Below are positions 44,032-55,185 of a stretch of 64,000 nucleotides of DNA, one piece after another. Location: NCBI GenBank assembly GCA_964036045.1, contig OZ038378.1:27489450-27553449 (forward strand), written 5' to 3'. The notes below the pieces were generated by a model. It had not been told where the DNA came from, did not search any database, and saw nothing but the letters and a program-made list of their open reading frames with translations. A program made the position numbers and the translations under genes. Numbering within the stretch: position 1 is the stretch's first letter; every line of letters starts with the position of its first letter. Origin of the DNA: Eutreptiella sp. 'Long Island Sound 2002' (Eukaryota; Euglenozoa; Euglenophyceae; Eutreptiales; Eutreptiaceae).

Positions 44032-46027
44032 GTGTGCAGAAAGATGTCCCACACGCCTGAGCTGAAGTCAAGCCAGTCGCCAGCAGTGGAGGCCGCACCG
44101 CCGCCGCGGGCAGTGAGGGGGTACGGGGGGCCGGGGCTGGTGGGAGTGAGGGTCGATGTGGTTCGCATGCAGGCGGACTCAGCCCTGCAGCCTCCCTCAC
44201 CGACGTCCTCGGCCACATCCGCGGAGGTGTCGTCACCCTCGTCTCTGGAGAGTCCAGAGACGGTCCAGCAGGAAGGGCGGCGAACGGAAGAGCAGCAGAG
44301 TAAAGACGAGGACGCGGCAGGGACAGGGGAGGGAGAGGACAAGGGAGGGCAAGCAGAAGCAAGTGGAGGGAGGATGGAGGTGGTAGCAGCGGAAGCTGAG
44401 GGGCAGGGGGAGTAGCAGGGGCAGCAAGCAGTAGTGAGGCGGCGGGCGGACCAATTCAACCTGGCGGAGAGCGACAGGCAGGGCGGGTCGGTAGTCGACG
44501 ACATCCTCGTGGTGTCGGAGGACGAGGGGGAGGCGGCGAGGAGGATGGCAGTGGAGGGCGGCGCAGGGCAGCCAGCGGCGCCCAATGTGCCGGCGGCTGC
44601 CATGAAGTCCATCCTCCCGGAAGTGCGGAGGAAGGAGGAGGGCAAGGGTAGGCGAGGACAACCGGCAGCGGGAGCAGCAGAGAGCGGGGACAGCCGTGTA
44701 CGCTCCGGAGGGCAGGGACGGACAGGCACGAGAGGGAAAGGGCAGGCGGGGGCATCGGGGGCTAGGCATGCGACGGGGCACCAGGAACAGAAAGGGGGTA
44801 AAGGGGGCGGACAGGGGCGACAGAGGCCGCAGCCCCAACGCTCGTTCAAGCAGCCTCCGCCGGGGCTGCCCCCACAGGTCAGTGCGGCGGTGCGGGCGGA
44901 GGAGGAGAGGGAGGCGCGCCGCCAGCAGGCGGCGCGGTACGAGGCGCTGGCGCACATGGAGTGCCAGCGCTGTCGCCTCCAGCCCCGAAAGCCGGGACCA
45001 GACACCATCTACCGGCTGGAGATGGGGTCAGGAAGGGCAGGGTCAGGGCACCAGGGTGGACAGGAGGAGTCGGGAGAGATGCACAGCGGACAACCCAGTG
45101 GCGGGCTGCGGAGAGAGGAAGGGCAGGCAGGACAGAGCAGCGCAGCGGCGGCGGGGCACCGTGGCCAGCAAGAGGGAGGGCAAGAGAGTGGGAGCCAGCG
45201 ACGTGGACAGGCAGGCAGCGCAGTGCAGGGCAGGGATGCTGGACTAGAACAAGGCGGTAAGGGCAGACATGGCCGGAGGGTTGCCCCCCACTGATGCCAT
45301 ACAGGCAACCGGCTATCCCGCCGGAGCAGGAGAGTGAGATGCAGGAGAGGGCATGGAGGCGGATCAGGGGTGAGGCAGCGAGGCTGGCGGAGAAGGACAG
45401 GAAGGTGGCGGCACGGGAGCGCAGGGTATGGGAGTCGGAGGAGGCGGTGGCCCGAGGGGCGCAGCGGGTCCTCCCGAACCCGGAAGGGGACACCCCCTCC
45501 ACGGATGTGGAGGGGCGGTCGCCGTCCGGGGAAAGGGCCACAGAGGAGGGAGGGGAGCCTGGGCAGGAGAGGGGGAAGCCGCGCCGGCTGCAGGAACGGG
45601 GAGCAGGGCGAGCAGAGGGGGCGCTACGACCGGCCAGCCCCAGCCTCGAGCCGACGCTGGTGGACTGGGGCTCGGAGTCGCCACCGCCGCGGCAGTATGC
45701 GCCGCCGCCGGTACGGAGGGGGCCCGGGATGGTCGCGCGGTGGACGGCTGGGGACGTGGCGGAGCTGGTCCGCTACGTGAAGTGGGCGGGGAGGACGAGG
45801 GGGGGGGGGGGAGAGGCGGGGGACCCACCCTTTCAGACTTGGTCAGCAGGGCGGGGAGGCCCAGGGGAAAGGGGCCTGAGATGGAGGAGGGCTGGTGGAG
45901 GACGATGCTGGGAGAAGCGCTCCCGGGGGTGAGCCTGGACTGTCCCCAGGAGCGGGGCAAGAAGCGCAGGGTTCGGATGCTGCAGGAGCTGTTGCAGCGG
46001 GAGGGGTGGTACGAGGGCGAGGCGTAG
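44032..46027 (+). pseudogene. Third LINE-A-associated ORF, unknown function, broken
   Basis: Coding-like sequence runs on the plus strand in several pieces. The frame from 44032 is open to TAG 44413-44415 and then, in the same frame, to about 45294. It shifts near 45240-45294 to the frame ending at 45932, and again near 45800 to the frame ending at 46027. The product is Glu/Arg/Gly/Ala-rich with one Cys pair (ECQRC near 44962), a coiled-coil-like part (about 45330-45460) and a more ordered end with WTAGDVAELVRYVKWAG and a basic KKRRVRMLQELLQREGW. It could be ORF1 of another unit of the same family, or an ORF3. I do not recognise it. Confidence 0.4.
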
Positions 46028-47984
46028 GGCGAGGCAGGAGCAGGACCGCAGTGCTCATCATCATCAACACGGGGGTGCCAGGCACCCAGGGAGTGCAGGA
46101 CTGACGGGCAGACGAGAGGCAAGGAGGGCTGCAGGAGGGGAGGACTCGGGGAGTCGGCAAAGTTAGGAGATGGTAAAGGAAGGGCGTGGGGGACACAAGG
46201 AGTGCAGGAAAGGCGCGGAGGGGCGCGGGTGAGCAGAAAATGGCGGGGACACGGCCGGCTGTGATTGGTGGCCAGCATGGCAGCGGGGGATGTGGTGATG
46301 GCGGACACGGACAAGAATCCCCAGCGGAGGGAACTGGGTCCGCGGCGACAGCGGCTGCAGCGGCGGAGTACGGGAGCGCCGACAGTTGCGGACGGAGCGG
46401 CCGGGCAGCGGGACGCGGGAAGTACCGTGGGTGCCGCATACAGCGCGCCCCAGAGCGAGAAGCCTCACATGAAGCGGAAGTACAGGTCGATCGGGCCAAT
46501 GTACTGGTTTGCTGGTGGAGTATGGCGAGCGGTGGTAAGGAACTGGGCAGCGATGCCAGAAGCGCTGGCGGGGATACTCAGCGTGGGGTGGTGAGGGTCG
46601 TGAACGGCCAGAGGTGACATGCAGCATCAACGTTGCCCGCTCGAAGTGCTGGGCCTACGAGGATCTCATTGGCTACTGTGGACCCCATGAGCGGTTCACT
46701 CGTGCCTGCTGCGTGAGGGAAATCTGGGTTGTCAGATCCCAACAATCCATCGTCTAACCCGTCCATGAGCAGGGCCACAATCCAGTCCGAAAGTAAACCC
46801 CCCCCCCTCGCCATAAATCCATGGCGTCCCGGAAGGAGAGAGAGTCGGGGAACAAAGGCAAAGCACAAGCAAGGGGAAGGAAGCAGAATAGAGTGCCCAG
46901 GGTGAGGATGCAACACGACACCACGGAAAAGGGTAGGGACAACAAAGATGGGCATGGGTAGAACACACGGATGGCACACAAGGGTGAAAGCACCGCAACG
47001 GCAGAGACGGCGGACGGTATTGTACAGACAGGGCGGTCAGAGTCAAGCGGGTAGGAGGTGAGGAACAGATCAATGGCGTGACACGAGGTGATGGCAGAGA
47101 GAGGCGGGGCAGGGGACGTGCAGAGAGGAGCACAGGGCACGCGCAGGGCGCGGCTGAACAGGGATGCGCACGACAAGACAGGCAACCAAGGGAGAAAGAG
47201 CAGAAGAAGCAGAGGGACAGTGCCGCGCGGGAGGAGGGGGATGCAGGGGGCCAACACCGGCACCAAGATACTCCAGGTCTCGCACAGAGAACCGCCATGC
47301 CGATGACCTGCATTGGACCGTACCGGCCGCCCCGCCCCACCATCAGAGAGCTGACGGATTGGAGGCCGGCGGGGGCGGACGACGGGGGGACCCCCCCGAA
47401 GGGGTATCTGGGGAGGCCGCCCAAGTCGGCGTACAGGATGGAGGACAGGGCGGAGGCCCAGAGGCGCGTGGGAGCGCGCGAGATACACACCTGGCGTGGG
47501 GAAGACCAGCGGAGAGCACACAGAGCAGGAGGGCAACAGTAAGGGGGTGGGCGAGAGACAGGGAGAAGAGAGGGAAGAGAGGAGAGGGACGCGAGGGAGG
47601 AGCGTTCACCTGGAATGGCCGGGGACCGCCGAGGGGCAAGCCCCAAGAGGTCGAAGGGGCAGGACGCGGGCAAGAGAGGAAAAGAGACCCGGGCACATGT
47701 GCAGTGCTGTCGTGTGTGCGTGCAGGGATGAGGGTACCACAAGGCAGGAAGCATAGCGGGAAAGGGGGGGGGGGGGACAAAAATAAAAAACCCACAAGCA
47801 CAGCCGGAGAGCGAACAGCACAGAATGAGAAGGCGGCGGGGGAACGGGAGGGAGCAAGCGAAGCAGAAGAGGGGACACGGGTGGCAAAAAAAAAACAGCG
47901 ACGCCAGGGGGCGGGGCCAGGAGGAGGAGCCCCCATCAAGTCAAGAAAGAAGCACACCAGGCGCACGAAAGGGAAGGGAAAAAG
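46028..47984 (+). other. G+A-rich region without clear genes
   Basis: Many overlapping frames exist, all low-complexity and none with a recognised domain. A frame near 47297-47540 encodes GRPPKSAYR, an AT-hook-like string, but this alone does not make a gene. Homopolymers include C runs at about 46800 and a G run near 47762-47775. Probably an untranslated or decayed part of the LINE-A unit. Confidence 0.4.
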
Positions 47985-48475
47985 TGACCTGTGCTAGGCG
48001 CACAAAACGGTCCCCGGGTGGATGAAGATCCAGTGGGTGCGCGCCGAAAGGTTGCCGGCGGCCTGGTGGGGTATAAACACCGGAAGATGGGAAAAGGGGA
48101 CGGAACAGAGAAGCGCGGGTGGCTAGGGACGCACAACAGCCCCGGGAGCATGGGAATGCGCGGGGCGCGGAGAATAGGACGTGAAGGGTGAAGGGACGTG
48201 GTACAGGCGACAGCGGGAGTGGGAAGGGAGCGACCCGTGCAAGGCGCACGAAACGGTCCCCGGATGGATGGGATCCAGTGGGCCCGCGCTACAGGGTTGC
48301 TGGCGGCCCGATGGGGTAAAAACACGGGAGTACGGGAGAAGGCGACGGGACAGAGAAGGGCCAGTGGCTAGGACCACACAACAGCCCCAGGGGAATGGGA
48401 AGACAAGGGGCGGGGAATAGGCAGAGATGGGTGACGGGACGAGGCACAGGAGAGAGGGATGTCGCAGGGGAGCGC
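47985..48475 (+). repeat. Two tandem copies of a 245-bp repeat
   Basis: Copy 1 starts at about 47985 and copy 2 at about 48230. Both contain the words GGCGCAC, ACGGTCCCCGG, TGGATG, ATCCAGTGGG, ACAACAGCCCC and a closing GGGACG. Identity is roughly 75-80% by eye. A weaker echo may follow near 48510. Such duplications are common in 3' untranslated regions of LINEs. Confidence 0.7.
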
Positions 48476-49650
48476 AGCGGGTTAGGAGGGGCGGCGGAGA
48501 AAACAGAGCAACGACCCCGTGGGATTGGGGAACCAGTCGCCATGGAGTGGTGAACCAAGGGCCAACCATGGGGAGCCTGGCCACGGGAAGTCGGGAAAAG
48601 GCCCTGAACTCCGGGACGGCCGTGAGCTGTCCGCAGGTGTGAGGGTTGACCCTGAGGTCCCCGGGTCAAGGGCCTGAGTACACGTAGGTTCACGCGTGAG
48701 CGGGTTCTGGGGGAACGTGGAAAGGGTCGCCCCCTGGCCTCCAGCCGCGGATGGACGACACCCAAGTGCATCCGGGAGCCGAGTGGGTACTCCAACCCGT
48801 GAGGGATGGGGAGTGGTGGAATGTGGTCGAGAGAGAGAAATGGTGCGCTATCGGCGACAGCTATCCACAGGAAACCCGCCTGCAGGCACCCGAAAGGCTG
48901 TGCTAGGGGGGGAAGACCGGAGGATCCTTCGATGGGTGACCGGAAGGAGCTGAGACCGAGAGGGCAGCGACTGAAGGAAACTTACCGCCTGTCATGCCCC
49001 AAGGGAACCTGGTTGAAGTTCTCGGCCGTGAGGTTTTTAACGCATGTCAACATCTCTGCGGGTTCTTTCGTGTTCGATGAAATACACAATGGTATGTACA
49101 GGGGGCTGATGCAGTTTCGTAGCGCCTACTGTGGCCTCCATCGGGTGGAGAAGCTACATGTAGCTGCGCGATGCCCGGCGCGTGTACTTGTGGTTTCACC
49201 TACCTCCTCCGGGTCCAGATCGCAGTATGTACAGGCAGATGGCTGTCGTCCAACACAGTCAAAAGAAAAAAAAGCACTGAGCTGTGGTACGGACTTGACT
49301 GGCAGGGCAGACCTCTGCGTGTGCAGGGGGAGGGCAAAGGCGAAACTGGAGGGGAAGGAATCAAGACATCCCAGGGGGAGCGGGAGGGGGGCAGCGGACA
49401 GTAAATGAAACCTGGGGAGATCAGGGGAGAAGCAGTAGAGGCGAGGGGTGGGGGGAGTCGGCAGCTGGCAGGGGCCAACGGCAGGGGGCATGGAGCAGAG
49501 CACGGAGACTGCCGATGAATCAATGGTCGTGGTGTGCAGGGCTGGACAAAGTGCGAAGCTGGCCTTAGGGGCTAAATACAACTCCATAGGCTTCTTTCGA
49601 CGATGTCTTCACTTCCCTTACTCTCTTTCTCTTTGGGTTTCTGAGTTCAG
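48476..49650 (+). other. End of G+A-rich unit and unassigned DNA
   Basis: The purine bias persists to about 49000, then composition becomes mixed, which may mark the 3' end of the LINE-A unit. No poly(A) is seen. A short stretch at about 49050-49090 reads NISAGSFVFDEIHNG and is followed by GTATGT, so it could be an exon of the host gene proposed next. The evidence is weak. Confidence 0.3.
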
Positions 49651-49683
49651 AGCAGCGCCGAGGCCTGTACAGAAGACACCAAG
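49651..49683 (+). other. Putative 33-nt mini-exon of a host gene
   Basis: A long pyrimidine tract (49608-49648) ends in TTCAG at 49646-49650, followed by 33 nt reading SSAEACTEDTK in one frame, then AAG/GTAGGA, a good 5' splice site. No protein match is recognised. If real, LINE-B lies in the intron that follows. Confidence 0.35.
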
Positions 49684-49706
49684 GTAGGAGCCACTGGGGG
49701 TGTTGC

Positions 49707-49730
49707 GGGGGGGGGGGGGGGGGGGGGGGG
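49707..49730. repeat. Homopolymer G24 (C24 on the LINE-B strand)
   Basis: Twenty-four consecutive G on the plus strand. It lies between the mini-exon splice site and the LINE-B 3' untranslated part, so on the LINE-B strand it reads as a C24 tail. Its exact length should be treated as uncertain. Confidence 0.85.
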
Positions 49731-49857
49731 TTGGCTGAGGGCACTAGTTAGAGAGCAGAGAAAATAGAACTCAAGCAGCGTAGAGGGAGTCGGCGTCGAA
49801 GGCGGCGGCAAAGTTGGACAAGAAGTTGCTACTGGCAAGAAGCATGACTGTGAGGGT

Positions 49858-52570
49858 TCATAATGGGTTCAAAGTGAACAATTTGGGATGGAGAAACTTT
49901 TGGATGGACTGCCGTCGCCTGTGCTCATGGGGAGTAGGGCCGTGCTGTGGACGGGCCGCCGGTGCCGACTTACATTTCTTGGGTTGTGCAGGCAGGGCGT
50001 CCGTCCTGCGCCTCTTAGGTCCCTGTGTGGCGGCTGGTGGACACGGCTTTACTGAGCGCGGTATAGGTGGGGGGGGGTGGTATCGGTGGTCACGTCCCTG
50101 CACCGGTCTGTCTGATGTGCTGTAGGGGCCATGTGACGTGAAGAAGGTGTTCGGATCTAATGGAGGGGGTAGGGGATGGGGCAATGGGTCTTCTCTGCGA
50201 TGACTGCAAACGTCTTTGATCACTGATGTGAGGGCCTTACGTCGTGGTGCCAGAGCGTCGTGCAGGTGTCTATTACCACTGGAGTCAACAGTGAGTGCTT
50301 CATACAATGACACAGGGATCAGCGTCCTAGCGAAGTTACGGAGTTCACCTTTCGTTCTGAGACCCTGTATCCACCTCTGTACCTGCAGGGCTACGTTAGG
50401 ACCCCACAATTCAACCATACGTGCTCTGTGAGTGGAGAAGGTCGAACAAAATGCGACGCATGAAGCCAGATCAAGCGGGTGTTGACCATCGCAGTCTGGA
50501 CATTTTCGATCAGACAGGTCCCAAAAAGGCGAGGCCCCATAAACCCCCTTGACCCCCATGACCCATTTATCCGCGAAGGAGCTAAACCAAGAGTAGTGCT
50601 TGGACCAGTCAAAGCTGAACCTGGTCACTATTCCGGTATGATCATGCCTGGGGTATAGCTGACGATGACGTGATCCGCTAAATTTATGTATGCATGGGCA
50701 CCCGTCAAAGGTGACCGAGTGTCGAGTGGGGTGCTGGAGATGAAAATGTGTCACAATACACGCATAGGCAGAGTATTTGGCAAAGGAGTCAGCCAACTCA
50801 TTACCAGGGAACCCCCCATGGGGCTTCAACCAACCCGCTCCCAAATGAAATCTGCATGAGGCAATAAGGTCATCGACCACTTGCTGCCAGGTTCCTTGCG
50901 TGGACATCGAAGCAGGTGGCAGTGGAGTGCCAGACTGGCGCCAGTCAACACAGTTAACCACTTGTGAGTTATCTATGCACACGAAGACTGTGCCTTGGAA
51001 CCCTATGGACCGCACATACCTGAGGGCTTGAGTGAATGTCCAGAACTCTGAGTCTTTGCTACTCCTGTAAGGGCACGGTATGGCTAAAACTAATACTGTT
51101 CCGTCGGGCCACACAAAAACTGCTGCCGACCCCGCCAGTGGGTCATCCCAGGACCCATCGATGTAGACCCAGAGCCAATGGTCGGAATGTGTGTGCTCAA
51201 CCGCCGATGCTACGCTCAAACAACCCCATGCACGCAAGTCAGAAACCTGAAGTGGGGGGAGTCGTTCGTGGTACTGAAACAGAAATCCTTCCTCGGTTTA
51301 TCCCATTGGTGAGCATCTGTGAGGGATAGGGTACGTGGGCAGAGGAGCGGGCAGTGAGCACAGGGGAGGGGCGAGCTGAGCGTGTGCCGAGATGAGGGGG
51401 GGGTCCGGCCCCGTGATGGCAGGCGGATGTAGAGAAAAGGTGTGGTGTTTGTCCCTGACGTGGAACCGCGTGTTATCTGTGTGGAAACGAATGAGGACTG
51501 AGGAATCGCTGTCATGACTCAGGACCGTTCCTGCGTACCACCCTGTGTTGAACTCCACATGTATGATCTCACCCTCCTGCAAAGCCTTCACTGGGCAGGG
51601 GTTCCACGGGCCAAAACCATGACATCTGCCCCCCAAGGCATGCACTGAATCCACAAAGGCCACTTGGAGCCAGTTTTCGTTTTCTGCTGTAAGCGCCTTG
51701 TGGACCCACAAATTGCTCTGCTTCGGGCCTTCAGCATTAAGATACCTGATCCAATAGTTATAAATCTGTGATCGCATGAAGATCTGAAACGGCATCAAAC
51801 TAAAGCAACCCTTGGACCTTCCATGGTATCGGTCTTTGGGGGAGAGGCCTCTGGGTAACCTGCCATAGCGAGCCAGATTGCTCCATATTTTACTCTGGAG
51901 AAGAGCAAGGCGGACGTCAGTCAGCGGACTAGCTAGCAACCTATATGCAACTGTAGGAATAAGTTGCTTGTTGGTTAGCATGATGAGTTCTGTGGCACTG
52001 AGACTGAGCGGAGCCAGGTGGGCATAGAAGGAATCTATTTCCGCCTGAATAAAGTCGAGGACTTTGTTTGCATGGTCGGATGTGTAAAAATACACCCCTA
52101 GGTATTTGTATACCGCATGGGGGGCGCCTCTGGGGTCCTTGGTTGAAATTTTCCCTCCGTACCTCAACACTATGTCGGCGTGTCCATTGCCTCGCATGAC
52201 GTGGAGCTCAGTTTTGTGAACGTTCATGTCGAGGCCGAGGGCCCTCGCTGGTCCATCAAAGACTTCAAAAACCAGCCTAATGTCACTGAGGGAGCGGGCT
52301 CGGAACAGTATGCCATCGGCAAAGGCATGCAGACTTTTGTCTAAGCCCCCCTCTTTTTTGGTGTCCAGGTGAAAAAAGACCAGGTTCAGGTATAAAATAA
52401 AAAGAAGAGGGCTCAGAGGGCAACCCTGCCTAACTCCTCTTTTTTGAGAGTGTCCAGCGGTGGCTCTGTTTTACACAAGCGGTTGTTCAAAGGCGTGTTT
52501 GTAGAGGCGCTCAATGGAGGCTATCAGCTGATCGGGGAGTCCGTAACCTCGTAAGACGCGCCACGGAGCA
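49858..52570 (-). pseudogene. LINE-B: 5'-truncated RT with RNase H and zinc knuckle
   Basis: A second, different LINE. From right to left on the minus strand: PWRVLRGYGLP, then RT block GVRQGCPLSPLLFILYLN (near 52435-52385), the palm site FADGILF (usually F/YADD, so the second Asp is Gly), YKYLGVYF, then a thumb region. RNase H follows with VYIDGSWDD and CIDNSQVV, then CPDC..H..C and a Pro/Arg-rich tail ending at 49858. All pieces are in one frame, with stops TAA at 52471-52473 and TAA at 51298-51300. The endonuclease and first RT blocks are missing, the usual 5' truncation. The right edge is uncertain, about 52560-52600. Confidence 0.8.
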
Positions 52571-52679
52571 GCATTTCTCGGCCGCGAGGTTAGACAGGGG
52601 TTGCCAGGGCAACTGATGGTGGAGAGCTCTCCTTCCCGCCAGAGGCGGCCACCATGTAAAACAAACAAGGAGATGTCAG

Positions 52680-52742
52680 GTGAGGCTGCGGACGCGGCTG
52701 CCCTTACTTATTTACTTACTGTGTTCTCTTGTATTTTCGCAG
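52680..52742 (+). other. Putative 63-bp intron of a host gene
   Basis: It starts at CAG/GTGAGG and ends at a strong TTGTATTTTCGCAG, with a possible branch site TTACTTAC. It separates a truncated exon end (before 52680) from the 49-nt exon that follows. Confidence 0.4.
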
Positions 52743-52791
52743 GTGGGCCACTAGGGCCTGGGACCTCTTCCTCAACAACACCAAGAAGCGT
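52743..52791 (+). other. Putative 49-nt mini-exon of a host gene
   Basis: Bounded by TTTTCGCAG on the left and CGT/GTGAGT on the right, it reads WATRAWDLFLNNTKKR in one frame, a balanced, protein-like composition unlike the surrounding repeats. I do not recognise the protein. The upstream exon part seems to have been cut off by LINE-B. Confidence 0.4.
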
Positions 52792-53282
52792 GTGAGTGTA
52801 GGAGTGGTAAGCCTGAGTGAGGGCTTCAGCACAGCGCTCGCTCACCCTTCGAAGGCTGGTGCCCCTGTAGTGAGTGTAGGACCTGTAGTGGGTGTGTCAT
52901 TGTCCCGCCTGTTTCCTGAAATTTTATCAGGGTTTTGGTGGGCAGTGGCAGTGGTAGTCTAGGTTTTGGCCGTGTAGCAAACAGGCATTTTCATGCCTCG
53001 TAGCTTTTGGCCACCCCACCCCTGTAGTAGGCAGGTAGGTAGGCAAACCAATACCCTGGCGTTAGCGCTGAATATTCCCCCAAGGAAGTTTGGTGCCAGC
53101 AAAGAAATTGGGCACCTAGGGGCGGAGAGACCTGGGCCCTACCCCATGGCACCGTGTAAAGACATCCGCCGGTTTCAGCAAGGGTGCAAACTTGGGTATA
53201 ATTAAGACACCATTTCTGCAGCTTGCTCATAGGTCCTCAGGCTGAGCACACTCACACAAACATAGGCACGTATAGGAAGGGT
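52792..53282. other. Spacer between mini-exon and Chromo-II
   Basis: No gene recognised. I looked here for the 3' LTR of Chromo-II and found no match to the sequence right of its primer-binding site, so that LTR is probably lost or very diverged. Confidence 0.4.
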
Positions 53283-54713
53283 TCAGTCCCTAGGCCTCTT
53301 CTGAGAGGCAAGCGTTTCAGCGAGCCTGAGCAACTCTCCGAGGTTGTTCTGGGACAAGTAGTCTACCAGAACAGGATTCAGGCGTCCCTCAGGAGGCAGG
53401 AAGGCGGGAAAGGGTTCCCAGGTAGCTTCTTCAACTCCAAAGCTCTCCCAGAGGGTGAGGAAACGCCACCCTTGGCAATAGCGGTGTCCGATAACCGACT
53501 TCACCAGGTAGAAGGCTTCCTTAGCCATCTCCTCGACATTCATGTCGGGGAGTTCTCCTTCAACTTCCATCGGGCTGGCAGCGCCCTGTAGGTCCAGAGC
53601 GGCGTTGTCCTCGTCGTTTAGTTCCCATTCCCTCTCACAGAGGTCCTCTGGGTCATAGTAGCGCTTGAGCTGTTGAGCAGCGCACACCAGGATCCTCCCT
53701 ACTCGGGGAGAACACCGCACTGTGTTGCAGTGACCATCCGCAGACAGGATCTTGTAGGGCCCAAAGTAGGGGTCATCGCTGGTGGAGCGAGGCCAGGCAA
53801 GTAGCCAACTGTGGTGCACCAGCACCCAGTCTCCCTCTTGATAAGAGGCAGGGACCCGGCGCTTGTTCTTCTTGTTCCACTGGCGCCCCCTCACTCTCTG
53901 GAGCATAGCCTTGGCCTTGTCCACCTTATCTTGCTGCTCCTTCCCCCACTCACCCACAGTGGAGTAGGAATCCTCTGGATAGGGAGGGTGTAGGAACCAG
54001 GCCGGGTGTCCCATGAACAGCTGATGGGGCGAATAGCCAGTAGCCGAACTCTCTTGGGCGTTCAACATCAGGGGTATGACGGGGAGTAGTCTCACTCAGT
54101 CTTTGGTGCGCTCAGTCTGGCACCATATCCTCACGCTCTCCTTGAGAACCCAAATCTGTCGCTCACATAGGGGGTTACTCGTATGAGTGTAGGGAATCCC
54201 CGTTGACACCTGGACATTGAGGGACCTCAGGACTATCTTGTAGCAGCCAGTGTCGGAGCTTACCCGGACGTCCTCGTCTGAGTTAATTTCTTTGGGTGCC
54301 CCATAGACACAGAATCACTCCTCCAGGATTACCTTGATGGTCTCCTCGCCGGTGATGTGCTTAGTGCATGGGAACACCCTGGTAAACCTTGTCAGCCCAC
54401 AGGTTACCACTAGGGCGAAGTCATAGCCCCCAAACTTAGGCATACCCGTGTAGTCCACATAGAGTACACTGTTGGCACAGTGTGGGATAGGAAGGGTCCA
54501 ATAGAGAACTCTGTCCGTGGTATCCCCAGGTTTGCAGGACCGACACAGACACTTGTCCACGATGGGCTGGAGGGTCTTCCGCAGCTGATCGTCACTCCAC
54601 GTAGAGTGGAACAACTGCTTCAACAGCCTCAGGGTACGGTCCGCACCAACATGACAACTAGACTCATGGGTCCACCTGAGGAGTGCCGGCGTACGGTCAC
54701 TAGGCACAACCAT
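53283..54713 (-). pseudogene. pol: Chromo-II integrase with chromodomain
   Basis: All pieces share one minus-strand frame. The N-terminal zinc part has HESSCH and CLCRSC (54665-54530). The core has VLYVDYTGMP (first Asp) and GYDFALVVTCGLTRF, where the usual D of VVVD is lost. TGA at 54315-54317 follows, then about 200 bp with no clear catalytic block, then TGA at 54096-54098. The last piece has GYSPHQLFMG, a GPY-type module (YFGPYKIL), and a chromodomain-like end with YLVKSVIG, GVEEATWEP and LVDYLSQ, finishing at 53283. It is decayed but clearly a chromovirus. Confidence 0.8.
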
Positions 54714-54827
54714 CCAGTCCTCATGCCAGAGGTAGGTCTTGTCCCTCTTGCATTGTTCCTGGTTGACCAGGACGGGTTCCAGACGCTTCTCCAGGCGTTT
54801 GTAGATGTCCCCAAACTCCTTCAGGTA

Positions 54828-55183
54828 CTAGACTTGTTTGAGTCCATCTAGGGGTCTGATCATGGTCATGTTGATGTCCAGGTGTACATCCATACGGCTG
54901 AGCGCCTCCTTGGCTAGCTCCTCAGACCTGGCACCAATCATGTCGTCAAAGTTGTTGCGGCTGATGTACTCCGCACACTCATTGTTGACGCCCTGAATAT
55001 GATGTTCCGAGAGCCGTAGCTGGCTCAGGTAGGTCCACCAGCGTCTGAGCTTACCCTTCTCAGATGGGGGCAGCCTCTCGAAGGTGCGGACCTGTGCTTG
55101 GACACACAGGCAAACCACTGGATTGCTCCCCAGCAATCCGGACTGAGAGGATAGCACAAGCATACCTGCGAGCAGTTTCGTGC
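54828..55183 (-). pseudogene. pol: Chromo-II RNase H, C-terminal part
   Basis: It holds the end of the Ty3-type RNase H: FERLPPSEKGKLRRWW, then SEHHIQGVNNECAEYISR, the region with the final catalytic residues and the ADxLSR-like end. It is separated from the N-terminal part by the TIR element at 55186-57061. Just left of that element the codons read ARRYACAILS, continuing the YSTYE motif on the other side. Confidence 0.75.
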
Positions 55184-55185
55184 TC

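Noticed and set aside
42765-45008. 747-codon open frame on the minus strand
   Set aside because: Low-complexity Pro/Ser/Cys/Leu protein opposite a G+A-rich coding strand that has RNase H in frame; an antisense shadow.
47280-47545. AT-hook protein gene
   Set aside because: A single GRPPK string in a short, low-complexity frame within G+A-rich DNA is not enough.
54060-54320. Integrase D-D-E core of Chromo-II as intact
   Set aside because: The second Asp region and the DQG and Glu blocks cannot be found between the two in-frame stops.
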